Assembly: GCA_021819985.1 (NCBI GenBank)
Contig: JAKAEG010000061.1
Location: forward strand, 1 to 11,911
Reading direction: 5' to 3'
Source: Nitrospirota bacterium
GTDB lineage: Bacteria > Nitrospirota > Thermodesulfovibrionia > Thermodesulfovibrionales > JdFR-88
Length of the DNA: 11,911 nt
Position 1 is the stretch's first letter; the number at the start of each line of letters is the position of its first letter. Below, one piece after another: positions 5,724 to 11,911 of this stretch. The notes under the pieces were generated by a model, which was not told the DNA's origin, ran no database searches, and worked only from the letters and a program-made list of their open reading frames with translations. The position numbers and the translations under genes are program-made.

Positions 5724-6062
5724 ATGAAGAGAATAGAAGCCATAATACGCCCCACGAAGGTGGGCGATGTGCTGGCCGCCCTTGAGAAAGTTGGTCATCC
5801 GGGTGTCATGGTCTCCGAGATAGAAGGCCACGGGAGCCAGAAGGGCGTGGAGCACCAGGTAAGGGGCAAAACCTACAAGGTCGCCCTCCTTACCAAGAAA
5901 AAGATCGATATCATTGTGAAAGACGCGGAGGCGGACAAGATCATTCAGGCGATACAGAAGGCCGTGTCCACCGGCGAGATAGGGGACGGCAAGATATTCG
6001 TTTCCTCTATGGAAGACGCCGTAAGGATAAGGACGGGCGAAAGCGGCGATAAGGCCGTCTAG
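5724..6062 (+). CDS. glnB: P-II nitrogen regulatory protein (GlnB/GlnK family)
   Basis: A 112-residue P-II protein, the normal family length, forming trimers in the cytosol and reading ATP/ADP and 2-oxoglutarate. Seen: MKRIEAIIRPTKVGDV at the N-terminus, Q39 and K58 (2-oxoglutarate site of GlnB), Tyr51 kept in the T-loop (RGKTY), B-loop GDGKIFV (K90) and C-loop RIRTGE (R101, R103). Changes from the enteric protein are F36 to H (GHG), R38 to S and Tyr46 to V, so it belongs to a divergent P-II group, and uridylylation at Tyr51 remains possible. AAGGAGG lies 8 bases before the ATG. Its partner is probably the permease-P-II fusion upstream, by direct T-loop contact or by forming mixed trimers with the fused domain (inference). 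It need not be the global GlnB of the cell; the name is used for the family. Confidence 0.92.
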   Translation: MKRIEAIIRPTKVGDVLAALEKVGHPGVMVSEIEGHGSQKGVEHQVRGKTYKVALLTKKKIDIIVKDAEADKIIQAIQKAVSTGEIGDGKIFVSSMEDAVRIRTGESGDKAV

Positions 6063-6070
6063 CTGACCCA

Positions 6071-6142
6071 CCCTGCCCCTCCTGGGCGGGGACCAAAAAG
6101 TAAAAAAGTTTTAGCCGGGGGCCCTTCGGGGCCCCTTCCGTT
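6071..6142 (+). terminator. Rho-independent terminator of the P-II operon
   Basis: The main stem is GGGGCCC (6118-6124), loop TTCG, GGGCCCC (6129-6135), extended by a G-T pair, with the very stable C(UUCG)G tetraloop and the T-rich tail TTCCGTTTTA. A preceding stem CCCTGCCC/GGGCGGGG (6071-6091) has no T tract. It closes the operon against the convergent kimA gene. Confidence 0.75.
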
Positions 6143-6212
6143 TTAGGTCCAATTCCTTGTGCTGACTGCATGATTTCTTTTATCACACGCAATCTATGAT
6201 TTTGTTTTGACG

Positions 6213-6237
6213 TCATTCCCGCGAAGGGCGGGAATCC
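6213..6237. repeat. Short dispersed palindrome, also a possible kimA terminator
   Basis: ATTCCCGC (6215-6222) and GCGGGAAT (6228-6235) are perfect 8-bp arms with a 5-base loop, in the context GTCATTCCCGC...GGAATCCA, the same family as the element at 1901-1986. It sits 13 bases beyond the kimA stop codon and could act as a bidirectional mRNA end, though neither side has a clean T run. Confidence 0.6.
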
Positions 6238-6249
6238 ATTTTCAACTCT

Positions 6250-8064
6250 TTATTTCTGCAGTCTCAAAGGCACGCTTGTTGAGACGACGCCTTTTTTAAA
6301 GAGAAGCTTGCCTTTAATTAAAAGCGCGGTCTGATTATGCAATATGTGGTGCCACCATTTTAACGGCACGAATTCGGGCAGGATCACGGTTATGACCCCT
6401 GCGGGATATTCCGTCTGTATGTTTTCTATATAGTCCATCAGGGGGCCCGAAATGGACCTGTAAGGGGAATGCAGCAAAATAAGAGGCACTCCCATTCCGT
6501 ACTCAGTCCATTTTTCCTGGAGCTTTTTTGCCTCACTCATGTCCAAAACCACATAAACCGCCTTTACGTCATCAGAGAGCGCTTTGCCATATTTAACCGC
6601 TTTAAGCACCGCGCGATGCACGCCCGAAAGCGGGATTAAGACGGTGTGGTGGCTGTATTCCACTTCTTTGTTTCCCGTCTGAAGGGAAAGTTCATCCGCA
6701 ACGTCCAGATAATGTGAGTGTATCTTGTGGGTCAGCATGACGAGCCCCGGTATCGCGACAACGACTATCCATGCCCCGTGCATAAATTTGGTCATGGCTA
6801 TTATGAGAAGGACCACGAAAGTAACGACAGTCCCCAATCCGTTTATAAACATGCTTTTTATCCAGCCGTCTCCACGCAGTCTATACCAGTGCCTCACCAT
6901 ACCCGCCTGGGAGAGTGTAAAGGCGGTGAACACGCCCACGGCGTACAACGGGATCAGGGCATCCGTGTTGCCTCCGAATATGATTATCGGCACGGCCGAA
7001 AGGAGGCCAAGTATTACTATCCCGTTTGAAAACACCAGCCTGTCCCCGCGGTTGCTAAGCTGTCTTGGAAGATATCTGTCCGCGGCCATTATGGAAGAGA
7101 GCCTCGGGAAGTCCGCGAAAGAGGTGTTGGCTGCCAGGATGAGGATCAGGGCTGTGGCGAACTGTATAACATAATAAATCGGCCCTGTGCCAAAAATCGC
7201 TCTCGTAAGCTGGGAGAGCACCGTCTCGTTAGCTTTGGGTAAAATATGAAAGCCTTGGGCCAGGAAGGCTATGCCAAGTGTGAGGGCACCCAGGATAAAC
7301 GCCATCCAGCCCAATGTCATTGCGGCGTTTTTGGCCTCAGGCTCCTTGAATGCTTTTACCCCGTTCGATACAGCCTCTATTCCGGTTAGAGTCGCGCAAC
7401 CGGAAGCAAAGGCCCTGAGGATAATGAACAGCGGCAGCGCGCTGGCCGCCGCGGAGACAACCTGCTTATGGATTGCCGGAGCCGGTATCCTGATCCATTT
7501 GAAAAGCCCCGCCACGATCAGCAGCGATAGCCCTCCTATGAAAACATAAACCGGGAATGAGACCAACTTCCCGGATTCCTTTACCCCTCTTAAGTTCATG
7601 ATCATTATGGCGAGGATCGCAAAAAGACATAAGGCGATGGCGTGCTCCGTAAGCGCGGGAAACGCCGAGGTTACCGCAGCCACTCCGGCTGATATACTGA
7701 CGGTAACCGTAAGCACGTAATCCACCAGCAGCGCCGCCCCGGCAATGAGCCCCGGATATACACCCAGATTGTCCTTGGCGACGATATAGGCCCCGCCCCC
7801 GTTGGGATAAGCGTGTATCGTTTGAAAATACGAAATTGCCACTATGGCGACCAGGCCCACTATCGTTATCGCTATGGGCAGGGTAAAATGCAGGAGCACC
7901 GCACCTCCCGCCAGAAGGGCGATCATGATCTCCTCAGTGCCGTATGCGACCGAGGACAGCGCGTCCGAGGAGAACACGGCAAGCCCCAGGGTCTTTGTCA
8001 GTCTTTCCTGCTTTTCTTTAATGGTTTCAAGGGGAGTGCCGATCAAAAATTCCTTAATTGACAT
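6250..8064 (-). CDS. kimA: KimA-like potassium/proton symporter (KUP/APC superfamily)
   Basis: A 604-residue inner-membrane transporter, close to the length of B. subtilis KimA (YdaO). Residues 1 to about 450 hold around 12 transmembrane segments; the opening LAVFSSDALSSVAYGTEEI (28-46) and the stretches YPNGGGAYIVAKDNLG and LLVDYVLTVTVSISAG are characteristic of KimA-type proteins. D34 and Y41 appear to correspond to residues implicated in potassium handling in KimA. The last 150 or so residues are a soluble cytosolic domain. Known: KimA imports potassium with protons at low external potassium and is switched off by c-di-AMP. The c-di-AMP riboswitch at 8140-8266 strongly supports this over a generic amino acid permease. 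The start is set by GGAGG 7 bases before the ATG. The gene stands alone, convergent with the P-II operon and divergent from trpBA. Confidence 0.9.
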   Translation of the reverse strand: MSIKEFLIGTPLETIKEKQERLTKTLGLAVFSSDALSSVAYGTEEIMIALLAGGAVLLHFTLPIAITIVGLVAIVAISYFQTIHAYPNGGGAYIVAKDNLGVYPGLIAGAALLVDYVLTVTVSISAGVAAVTSAFPALTEHAIALCLFAILAIMIMNLRGVKESGKLVSFPVYVFIGGLSLLIVAGLFKWIRIPAPAIHKQVVSAAASALPLFIILRAFASGCATLTGIEAVSNGVKAFKEPEAKNAAMTLGWMAFILGALTLGIAFLAQGFHILPKANETVLSQLTRAIFGTGPIYYVIQFATALILILAANTSFADFPRLSSIMAADRYLPRQLSNRGDRLVFSNGIVILGLLSAVPIIIFGGNTDALIPLYAVGVFTAFTLSQAGMVRHWYRLRGDGWIKSMFINGLGTVVTFVVLLIIAMTKFMHGAWIVVVAIPGLVMLTHKIHSHYLDVADELSLQTGNKEVEYSHHTVLIPLSGVHRAVLKAVKYGKALSDDVKAVYVVLDMSEAKKLQEKWTEYGMGVPLILLHSPYRSISGPLMDYIENIQTEYPAGVITVILPEFVPLKWWHHILHNQTALLIKGKLLFKKGVVSTSVPLRLQK

Positions 8065-8131
8065 CGGTAACCTCCGGAGAGCATCCAGCTGGAAATGGCA
8101 AAAAACGGCAACGCGGCGCGGAACTGTTCAT
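8054..8131 (-). CDS. Putative 25-residue leader ORF overlapping the kimA start
   Basis: An ATG at 8131-8129 lies 9 bases after a strong ribosome binding site, GGAGGAG (8147-8141), and opens a 25-codon frame ending in TAA at 8056-8054, inside codons 3-4 of kimA. The ribosome binding site is the 3' tail of the riboswitch. The overlap suggests translational coupling: ribosomes finishing the leader could restart at kimA. The peptide (starting MNSSAPRCRF) resembles nothing I recognise, so translation itself may matter rather than the product. It may also be fortuitous, because kimA has its own good ribosome binding site. Confidence 0.4.
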   Translation of the reverse strand: MNSSAPRCRFLPFPAGCSPEVTDVN

Positions 8132-8139
8132 ATATAAAA

Positions 8140-8266
8140 TCTCCTCCACTATTGCCTGCGAGGTTAGCTGACGGGCTGGGGCTGGAAGTACCCCTTCCTC
8201 TAAAAGGAATTAGCCCCCGTATTACGGGTCCCCCACATCCGCCCTTTGGGCGGATTTCGGCTGCGC
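8140..8266 (-). ncRNA. c-di-AMP riboswitch (ydaO/yuaA class) upstream of kimA
   Basis: Read on the minus strand, the leader contains the conserved landmarks of the class in order: GCCGAAATCC, a hairpin (ATCCGCCC/GGGCGGAT), GGGGGACCC, GGGGGCTAATTCC, a variable stem, GGGGTACTTCCAGCCCC, then the hallmark CCGTCAGCTAACCTCG (8174-8159) and GGCAATAGTGGAGGAG (8156-8141). The last two blocks closely match the solved Thermoanaerobacter aptamer as I remember it. The tail GGAGG can pair with CTTCC in the preceding segment (one G-U), like the pseudoknot of that class. Known: the class senses c-di-AMP and turns expression off. The 5' strand of P1 is very short (GCC/GGC), and the predicted start site is nearly at its first base. 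The off-switch mechanism here could be sequestration of the leader ribosome binding site, or termination at T6 (8105-8100). Confidence 0.92.
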
Positions 8267-8271
8267 TAAAC

Positions 8272-8301
8272 ATGTTAATTATCCAGCTAAAAAAATGTCA
8301 A
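8272..8301 (-). promoter_or_regulatory. Sigma-70-type promoter of the riboswitch-kimA transcript
   Basis: On the minus strand, a perfect -35 TTGACA (8301-8296) is followed after 18 bases by TAACAT (8277-8272, 4 of 6 to TATAAT). The start would be near 8265, at the first bases of the aptamer. An upstream palindrome ATTGTGACAAT (8305-8315) could bind a regulator. Confidence 0.5.
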
Positions 8302-8409
8302 TTTATTGTGACAATTTTGTACTACAATTTTATCCGGGAAATTTTATCCACCTTATTATTTTCCGTGATTATTGAATTAATATCAAGTATCCAAAGCGGG
8401 CCAAATGGG

Positions 8410-8435
8410 TTGCCGGACAGGTAAAATGCTATAAT
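8410..8435 (+). promoter_or_regulatory. Extended -10 promoter for the zinc-ribbon-trpBA-accD-folC genes
   Basis: TGCTATAAT (8427-8435) contains a perfect TATAAT preceded by the extended -10 TG. The best -35-like bases (TTGCCG, 8410-8415) are too close at 14 bases, as is common for extended -10 promoters. The predicted start near 8442 leaves only about 5 bases before the ATG at 8448. The stretch 8316-8409 between this and the kimA promoter is AT-rich with nothing else recognised. Confidence 0.55.
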
Positions 8436-8447
8436 ATCGCTTATCTG

Positions 8448-8663
8448 ATGGGAACGAAAAAAGAAGAAAACCTGAAATGGAGGCCCGACGGCGTGTTGCC
8501 GTTATGCCCGGTCTGCGGCAGGGAGTTGAAGCCGGATCTCCTTGGAACTGACGGATACGAATGCGCCTGCGGGGAGACCATACCTGAGCGGCTGGCGCTG
8601 GAGCCCTTTGAAGGCTGCACCCACGGACTTAACTGCAACTGCGGCAGGGAAAGAAAAAGATAG
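8448..8663 (+). CDS. Small cysteine-rich zinc-ribbon-like protein, function unknown
   Basis: A 71-residue hypothetical protein with seven cysteines: CPVC (20, 23), CAC (39, 41), C57, and CNC (63, 65). CPVCGREL...GYECACGE looks like one zinc ribbon, and the trailing cysteines may bind a second metal. The charged termini suggest a soluble cytosolic protein. I do not recognise the family; the frame is supported by the ordered Cys pairs and by filling the space between promoter and trpB, 17 bp before the trpB start. No Shine-Dalgarno sequence precedes the ATG, and the predicted transcript starts about 6 bases upstream, so translation would be essentially leaderless. It occupies the place where trpF often stands in related operons but has no TrpF resemblance. 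Confidence 0.65.
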   Translation: MGTKKEENLKWRPDGVLPLCPVCGRELKPDLLGTDGYECACGETIPERLALEPFEGCTHGLNCNCGRERKR

Positions 8664-8680
8664 CAGGGAAATCAAAGATA

Positions 8681-9862
8681 ATGAAGAAGGGATATTTTGG
8701 CCCGTACGGCGGGCGTTTTGTGCCGGAGACCCTGATGCCTGCCCTGTTGGAACTGGAGGCGGCCTGGCTCGCCTCTTTGAAGGACAAGGCATTCCGGCTG
8801 GAATTCAAGGCGCTGGCAAAGGATTTTATTGGCCGTCCCACTCCTCTTTATTTAGCCCGCCGTTTAAGCGATAAATTCGGCGGCGCAAAGATATACCTTA
8901 AACGCGAGGACCTGACCCATACCGGCGCGCATAAGATAAACAACGCTCTTGGGCAGGCCCTGCTCGCAAAAAAAATGGGCAAAACCAGGCTTATAGCCGA
9001 AACCGGCGCGGGGCAGCACGGGGTGGCAACGGCTACGGGCGCGGCGCTGCTGGGGCTTGAATGCGTCATCTACATGGGCTCCGAGGACATAAGAAGGCAG
9101 GCCCTGAACGTCTTCAGGATGAAGCTCCTTGGAGCGGAGGTAAGGGAGGTCACGCTCGGCTCCCGGACGCTCAAGGATGCCATAAATGAGGCACTTCGGG
9201 ACTGGACCACCAATGTAAGAAATACCCATTATGTGCTCGGCACGGTTTTCGGCCCACATCCATTCCCTTCTATGGTTCGGGATTTCCAGTCAGTCATAGG
9301 GAAAGAGGCCAGAGCACAGATATTGAAGGCCGAAGGCAGGTTGCCCGATCATTTGATCGCCTGCGTCGGCGGAGGCAGCAACGCAATGGGGCTTTTCAAT
9401 GCATTTCTCAAAGATAAAAATGTCCTCATGACCGGAGTCGAGGCGGGGGGCAAGGGAATAGGAAGCGGGGAGCATGCCGCCAGGTTCGCAGGAGGTGAGA
9501 TCGGCGTATTCCAGGGGGCCAAAAGCTATTTGCTTCAGGACGAAGTGGGAAATGTCCTTGGCACCCATTCGGTTTCTGCCGGGCTGGACTACGCATCCGT
9601 GGGGCCGGAACATGCCTTTTTGAAAGATGCCGGGCGCGTGCGGTATACCTATGCGACGGACGATGAGGCGCTGGAGGCCTTCGGGCTCCTTTCCAGGCTG
9701 GAAGGCATCATCCCGGCACTCGAATCTTCCCATGCGATAGCCGAGGCCAAAAAAATAGCCCCCACAATGGATAAGGATTCCATATTGATAGTCAATCTCT
9801 CCGGACGGGGGGACAAGGACGTGCAGGAAGTCGCCCGCATAAAAGGTGAAAAAAACCTGTGA
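8681..9862 (+). CDS. trpB: Tryptophan synthase beta subunit
   Basis: A 393-residue PLP enzyme that joins indole and serine to make tryptophan in the alpha2-beta2 complex. Seen: the N-terminal FGPYGGRFVPETLMPAL, KREDLTHTGAHKINNALGQA with the PLP lysine K85, AETGAGQHGVATAT with the catalytic glutamate E107, the phosphate-binding GGGSNA (230-235) and the C-terminal LSGRGDKD. The length and motifs are those of the ordinary TrpB1 type that partners TrpA, not the longer TrpB2. AGGGAA lies about 9 bases before the start. The stop overlaps the trpA start by 4 bases, which suggests coupled translation and equal amounts of the subunits. No trp attenuator or TRAP-like element is visible upstream. Confidence 0.98.
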   Translation: MKKGYFGPYGGRFVPETLMPALLELEAAWLASLKDKAFRLEFKALAKDFIGRPTPLYLARRLSDKFGGAKIYLKREDLTHTGAHKINNALGQALLAKKMGKTRLIAETGAGQHGVATATGAALLGLECVIYMGSEDIRRQALNVFRMKLLGAEVREVTLGSRTLKDAINEALRDWTTNVRNTHYVLGTVFGPHPFPSMVRDFQSVIGKEARAQILKAEGRLPDHLIACVGGGSNAMGLFNAFLKDKNVLMTGVEAGGKGIGSGEHAARFAGGEIGVFQGAKSYLLQDEVGNVLGTHSVSAGLDYASVGPEHAFLKDAGRVRYTYATDDEALEAFGLLSRLEGIIPALESSHAIAEAKKIAPTMDKDSILIVNLSGRGDKDVQEVARIKGEKNL

Positions 9863-10680
9863 GCCCAAATTTAAAACAAAACAGGATCGAAGAACGCTTC
9901 CAGACCCTTAAAAAAGAGGGAAAAAAGGCCTTTATCCCCTATATAATGTGCGGCGACCCGTCTCTTGAAAAGACCGCGCAGCTGGTAAAACTCCTTGAGG
10001 AGTGCGGGGCGGACGCCATCGAGCTTGGCGTGCCTTTTTCGGACCCGCTGGCCGACGGCCCCGTTATCCAGGCTGCAGGTCTTAGGGCGCTCAACGCCGG
10101 GGTCAACCTTAGGGTGGTCATAGAGTTCGTAAAAAAGGTCCGGACTGAAAAATTTACCGATGTGCCGTTGATCTTGATGACGTACTTCAACCCCGTTTTC
10201 AGATATGGCGAGGATGCCTTCATTCTGGATGCCAGGGCGGCCGGGGTGGACGGTGTGATAATTCCTGATCTGCCGGTCGAGGAAGGGGATTCCATGGCGA
10301 AAAGCGCTGGCAGGCAGGGACTTGATGTAATTTTCCTTGCCGCGCCCACATCCGGTGACGAGAGGCTTAAAAAAGTGGCGCGCGCCTCAAATGGGTTTAT
10401 CTATTTTGTTTCCATAACCGGCATAACCGGGGCGAAGCTTGAGATATCCGAAGAGTTGAGGTCGTCGCTTGCGAAGCTGGAAGGACCCGCACAGGCGGGG
10501 CAGAAAAATCAAAAACCCGTTGTAGTAGGCTTCGGCATCAGGACCCCTGGGGAAGCGGGAATGGTTTCCGCCCTGGCCGACGGAGTGGTTATCGGAAGCG
10601 CCATAGTAAAGGCAGCCGCGGAAAGCTCTGACGCGGAATTAAAAGAATACCTGCTGGCCCTCCGGGCGGCAATTAAATAG
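9859..10680 (+). CDS. trpA: Tryptophan synthase alpha subunit
   Basis: A 273-residue TIM-barrel enzyme that cleaves indole-3-glycerol phosphate to indole and glyceraldehyde 3-phosphate, passing indole through the tunnel to TrpB. Seen: PYIMCGDPSLEKT, the signature ELGVPFSDPLADGPVIQ with catalytic E55 and D66 (E49 and D60 in E. coli), PDLPVEE, SITGITGAK and the phosphate-binding VVVGFGIRTPGEA. It starts with GTG inside the trpB stop (GTGA overlap), so its translation probably depends on TrpB. The remaining trp genes are not in the window. Confidence 0.98.
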   Translation: MSPNLKQNRIEERFQTLKKEGKKAFIPYIMCGDPSLEKTAQLVKLLEECGADAIELGVPFSDPLADGPVIQAAGLRALNAGVNLRVVIEFVKKVRTEKFTDVPLILMTYFNPVFRYGEDAFILDARAAGVDGVIIPDLPVEEGDSMAKSAGRQGLDVIFLAAPTSGDERLKKVARASNGFIYFVSITGITGAKLEISEELRSSLAKLEGPAQAGQKNQKPVVVGFGIRTPGEAGMVSALADGVVIGSAIVKAAAESSDAELKEYLLALRAAIK

Positions 10681-10699
10681 AGAGAAAAGTTCGGAGAAT

Positions 10700-11536
10700 A
10701 TGACCTGGTTTAAAAAGACCAAAACCCAGCCTAAAAAAGTAAAAATACCTGAGGGCTCCTGGGTAAAATGCGAAAGCTGCAAGGAGATCGTCTACAGGAA
10801 AGAGATCGAACGCAATCTCAAGGTCTGCCCCAAATGCAATTACCATTTCAGGATAGACGCTAGGGAACGCATAAACCTGCTTTTTGATCCCGGCAGTTTT
10901 GAGGAAATGGATACGCTTATCGTTTCAGCCGACCCCCTTTGCTTCAAGGACACTGTGCCGTATAAGGAAAGGCTCGAGACGTATACCGGAAAGACCGGAC
11001 TTAGCGAGGCCGCCGTCTCTGGCATTGCCCTTGTCAACGGCCTGCGTGTGTCGGCCATGATAATGGACTTTGCCTTTATGGGCGGCAGCATGGGTTCTGC
11101 CGTTGGGGAGAAGATAATGCGCGCCGTCGAAAGGGCAACCGATGAAAAGATACCTTTGATAACGGTCTCCTCCTCGGGCGGGGCAAGAATGCAGGAGGGC
11201 ATTTTCTCCCTCATGCAGATGGCGAGGGTGTCGGCCGCGATAGGAAGATTGAAAAATAATTCCATCCCGTACATATCCATACTTGCCGACCCCACATTCG
11301 GCGGGGTGACTGCGAGTTTCGCGATGCTTGGAGACATAATAATAGCTGAGCCCAGGAGCCTTATAGGTTTTGCCGGCCCCAGGGTAATAGAGCAGACCAT
11401 AAAACAGCAGCTGCCTGATAATTTCCAGAGGGCGGAGTTCCTCCTTGAGCACGGCCTTATTGATCTGGTTGTGCACAGGAAGGACATCAAATGCGCCATG
11501 GCGAAACTTCTTGCTCACCTTAACCCCGTGCTGTGA
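10700..11536 (+). CDS. accD: Acetyl-CoA carboxylase carboxyltransferase subunit beta
   Basis: A 278-residue cytosolic subunit which, with AccA, moves the carboxyl group from biotin on AccB to acetyl-CoA to make malonyl-CoA. Seen: the N-terminal four-cysteine zinc ribbon (C24, C27, C43, C46), then the crotonase-like carboxyltransferase core with FMGGSMGSAVGEK, SSSGGARMQEG, DPTFGGVTASFAMLGD and IGFAGPRVIEQT. GGAG lies 3 bases before the ATG, and the gene begins 19 bp after trpA. Its placement with trpBA and folC is a known conserved neighbourhood and does not imply a shared pathway. Confidence 0.98.
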   Translation: MTWFKKTKTQPKKVKIPEGSWVKCESCKEIVYRKEIERNLKVCPKCNYHFRIDARERINLLFDPGSFEEMDTLIVSADPLCFKDTVPYKERLETYTGKTGLSEAAVSGIALVNGLRVSAMIMDFAFMGGSMGSAVGEKIMRAVERATDEKIPLITVSSSGGARMQEGIFSLMQMARVSAAIGRLKNNSIPYISILADPTFGGVTASFAMLGDIIIAEPRSLIGFAGPRVIEQTIKQQLPDNFQRAEFLLEHGLIDLVVHRKDIKCAMAKLLAHLNPVL

Positions 11537-11569
11537 AACTCGCCTCCGGGGATTGTTTAATTTATTTTA

Positions 11570-11911
11570 ATGGATAAAAATCAAAAAGGTCTTACGGACC
11601 AAAAATACCCGGAGGTCCTCCGTTATTTATACGGTCTTCAGAAATTCGGAATAAAACTGGGTCTTCAAAACATCCGCGCCCTGCTGTTGGCCCTCGGAAA
11701 TCCCGAGCGGGGCATAAAATTCATACATGTGGCGGGTACTAACGGAAAAGGTTCCACGTCCGCGGCCATCGCTTCCATCCTCAATGCGGCGGGGGAAAAA
11801 ACAGGGCTTTTCACCTCGCCCCATCTTCTGAATTTCACGGAAAGGATGAGGATAGGCGGTGAGGAGGTCCAGGCGGAAAAGGTCGTGGAGCTTGCTGGAG
11901 AGGTCAAAAAA
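11570..11911 (+). CDS. folC: Folylpolyglutamate/dihydrofolate synthase, N-terminal part (continues beyond window)
   Basis: The first 114 residues of FolC, an ATP-dependent Mur-ligase-family enzyme that adds glutamate to dihydropteroate and to folates. Seen: the P-loop HVAGTNGKGSTSA (residues 53-65), the following FTSPHLLNFTERMRI, and the family-typical leading helix PEVLRYLYGLQKFGIKLGL. The frame is open to the window edge. The start at 11570 is the only ATG after the in-frame stop at 11558-11560; no clear ribosome binding site precedes it, so it may rely on read-through from accD, 33 bp upstream. Confidence 0.93.
   Translation, partial: MDKNQKGLTDQKYPEVLRYLYGLQKFGIKLGLQNIRALLLALGNPERGIKFIHVAGTNGKGSTSAAIASILNAAGEKTGLFTSPHLLNFTERMRIGGEEVQAEKVVELAGEVKK

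Noticed and set aside
11524..11551. CCCCG...CGGGG stem between accD and folC
   Set aside because: Five base pairs with an 18-base loop and a broken T tract; more likely chance than a terminator between two genes of one operon.
11610..11622. Perfect 13-base palindrome CGGAGGTCCTCCG near the folC start
   Set aside because: It lies within the FolC coding sequence, has a single-base centre unable to form a loop without melting, and no partner repeat was seen.

Overview
The window looks like a chromosomal segment of a Gram-negative, free-living bacterium, most likely Nitrospirota or a Desulfobacterota/Geobacter-type relative (inference). The reasons are an outer-membrane porin, a sigma-54 promoter, heavy use of AGG (Arg) and ATA (Ile) codons, the gene order trpB-trpA-accD-folC, and short dispersed GTCATTCC...GGAATCCA-type inverted repeats.

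Layout. (1) 1-909, minus: one uninterrupted reading frame in which an EpsC-type serine O-acetyltransferase (CysE) runs directly into cysteinyl-tRNA synthetase (CysS), whose 3' part lies outside the window. (2) 1051-1737, minus: a stand-alone class I glutamine amidotransferase-like protein. (3) 1747-2246: AT-rich intergenic DNA with an operator-like repeat, a dispersed inverted repeat, two direct repeats 31 bp apart and a strong sigma-54 promoter match. (4) 2247-6062, plus: a probable nitrogen-responsive operon made of an orphan Fis-type DNA-binding domain, a BBP2-like porin, an APC-family permease carrying a covalently fused C-terminal P-II domain, and a free P-II protein, closed by a UUCG-loop terminator. 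(5) 6250-8266, minus: a KimA-like potassium transporter whose mRNA starts with a ydaO/yuaA-class c-di-AMP riboswitch; a 25-codon leader ORF lies between aptamer and transporter and overlaps its start. (6) 8427-11911, plus: a promoter, a small Cys-rich zinc-ribbon-like protein, trpB, trpA (4-bp overlap), accD and the 5' part of folC, arranged as a housekeeping operon.

How the parts work together. The central operon reads as an uptake system: the porin passes a small solute through the outer membrane, the APC permease moves it through the inner membrane, and the P-II module on the permease, perhaps mixed with the co-encoded free P-II, would gate transport according to ATP/ADP/2-oxoglutarate. 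Transcription would be set by an unlinked sigma-54 activator acting at the upstream repeats. The kimA unit would be shut off by c-di-AMP, which signals sufficient potassium. The left end couples cysteine precursor synthesis to cysteine charging in one polypeptide. The right end combines the last steps of tryptophan synthesis with the carboxyltransferase beta subunit of acetyl-CoA carboxylase and folate polyglutamylation.

The most unusual items are the permease::P-II fusion module under sigma-54 control, the CysE::CysS fusion, and the c-di-AMP aptamer whose 3' tail is the ribosome binding site of a leader ORF. Everything here is read by eye; no database search or folding program was run.
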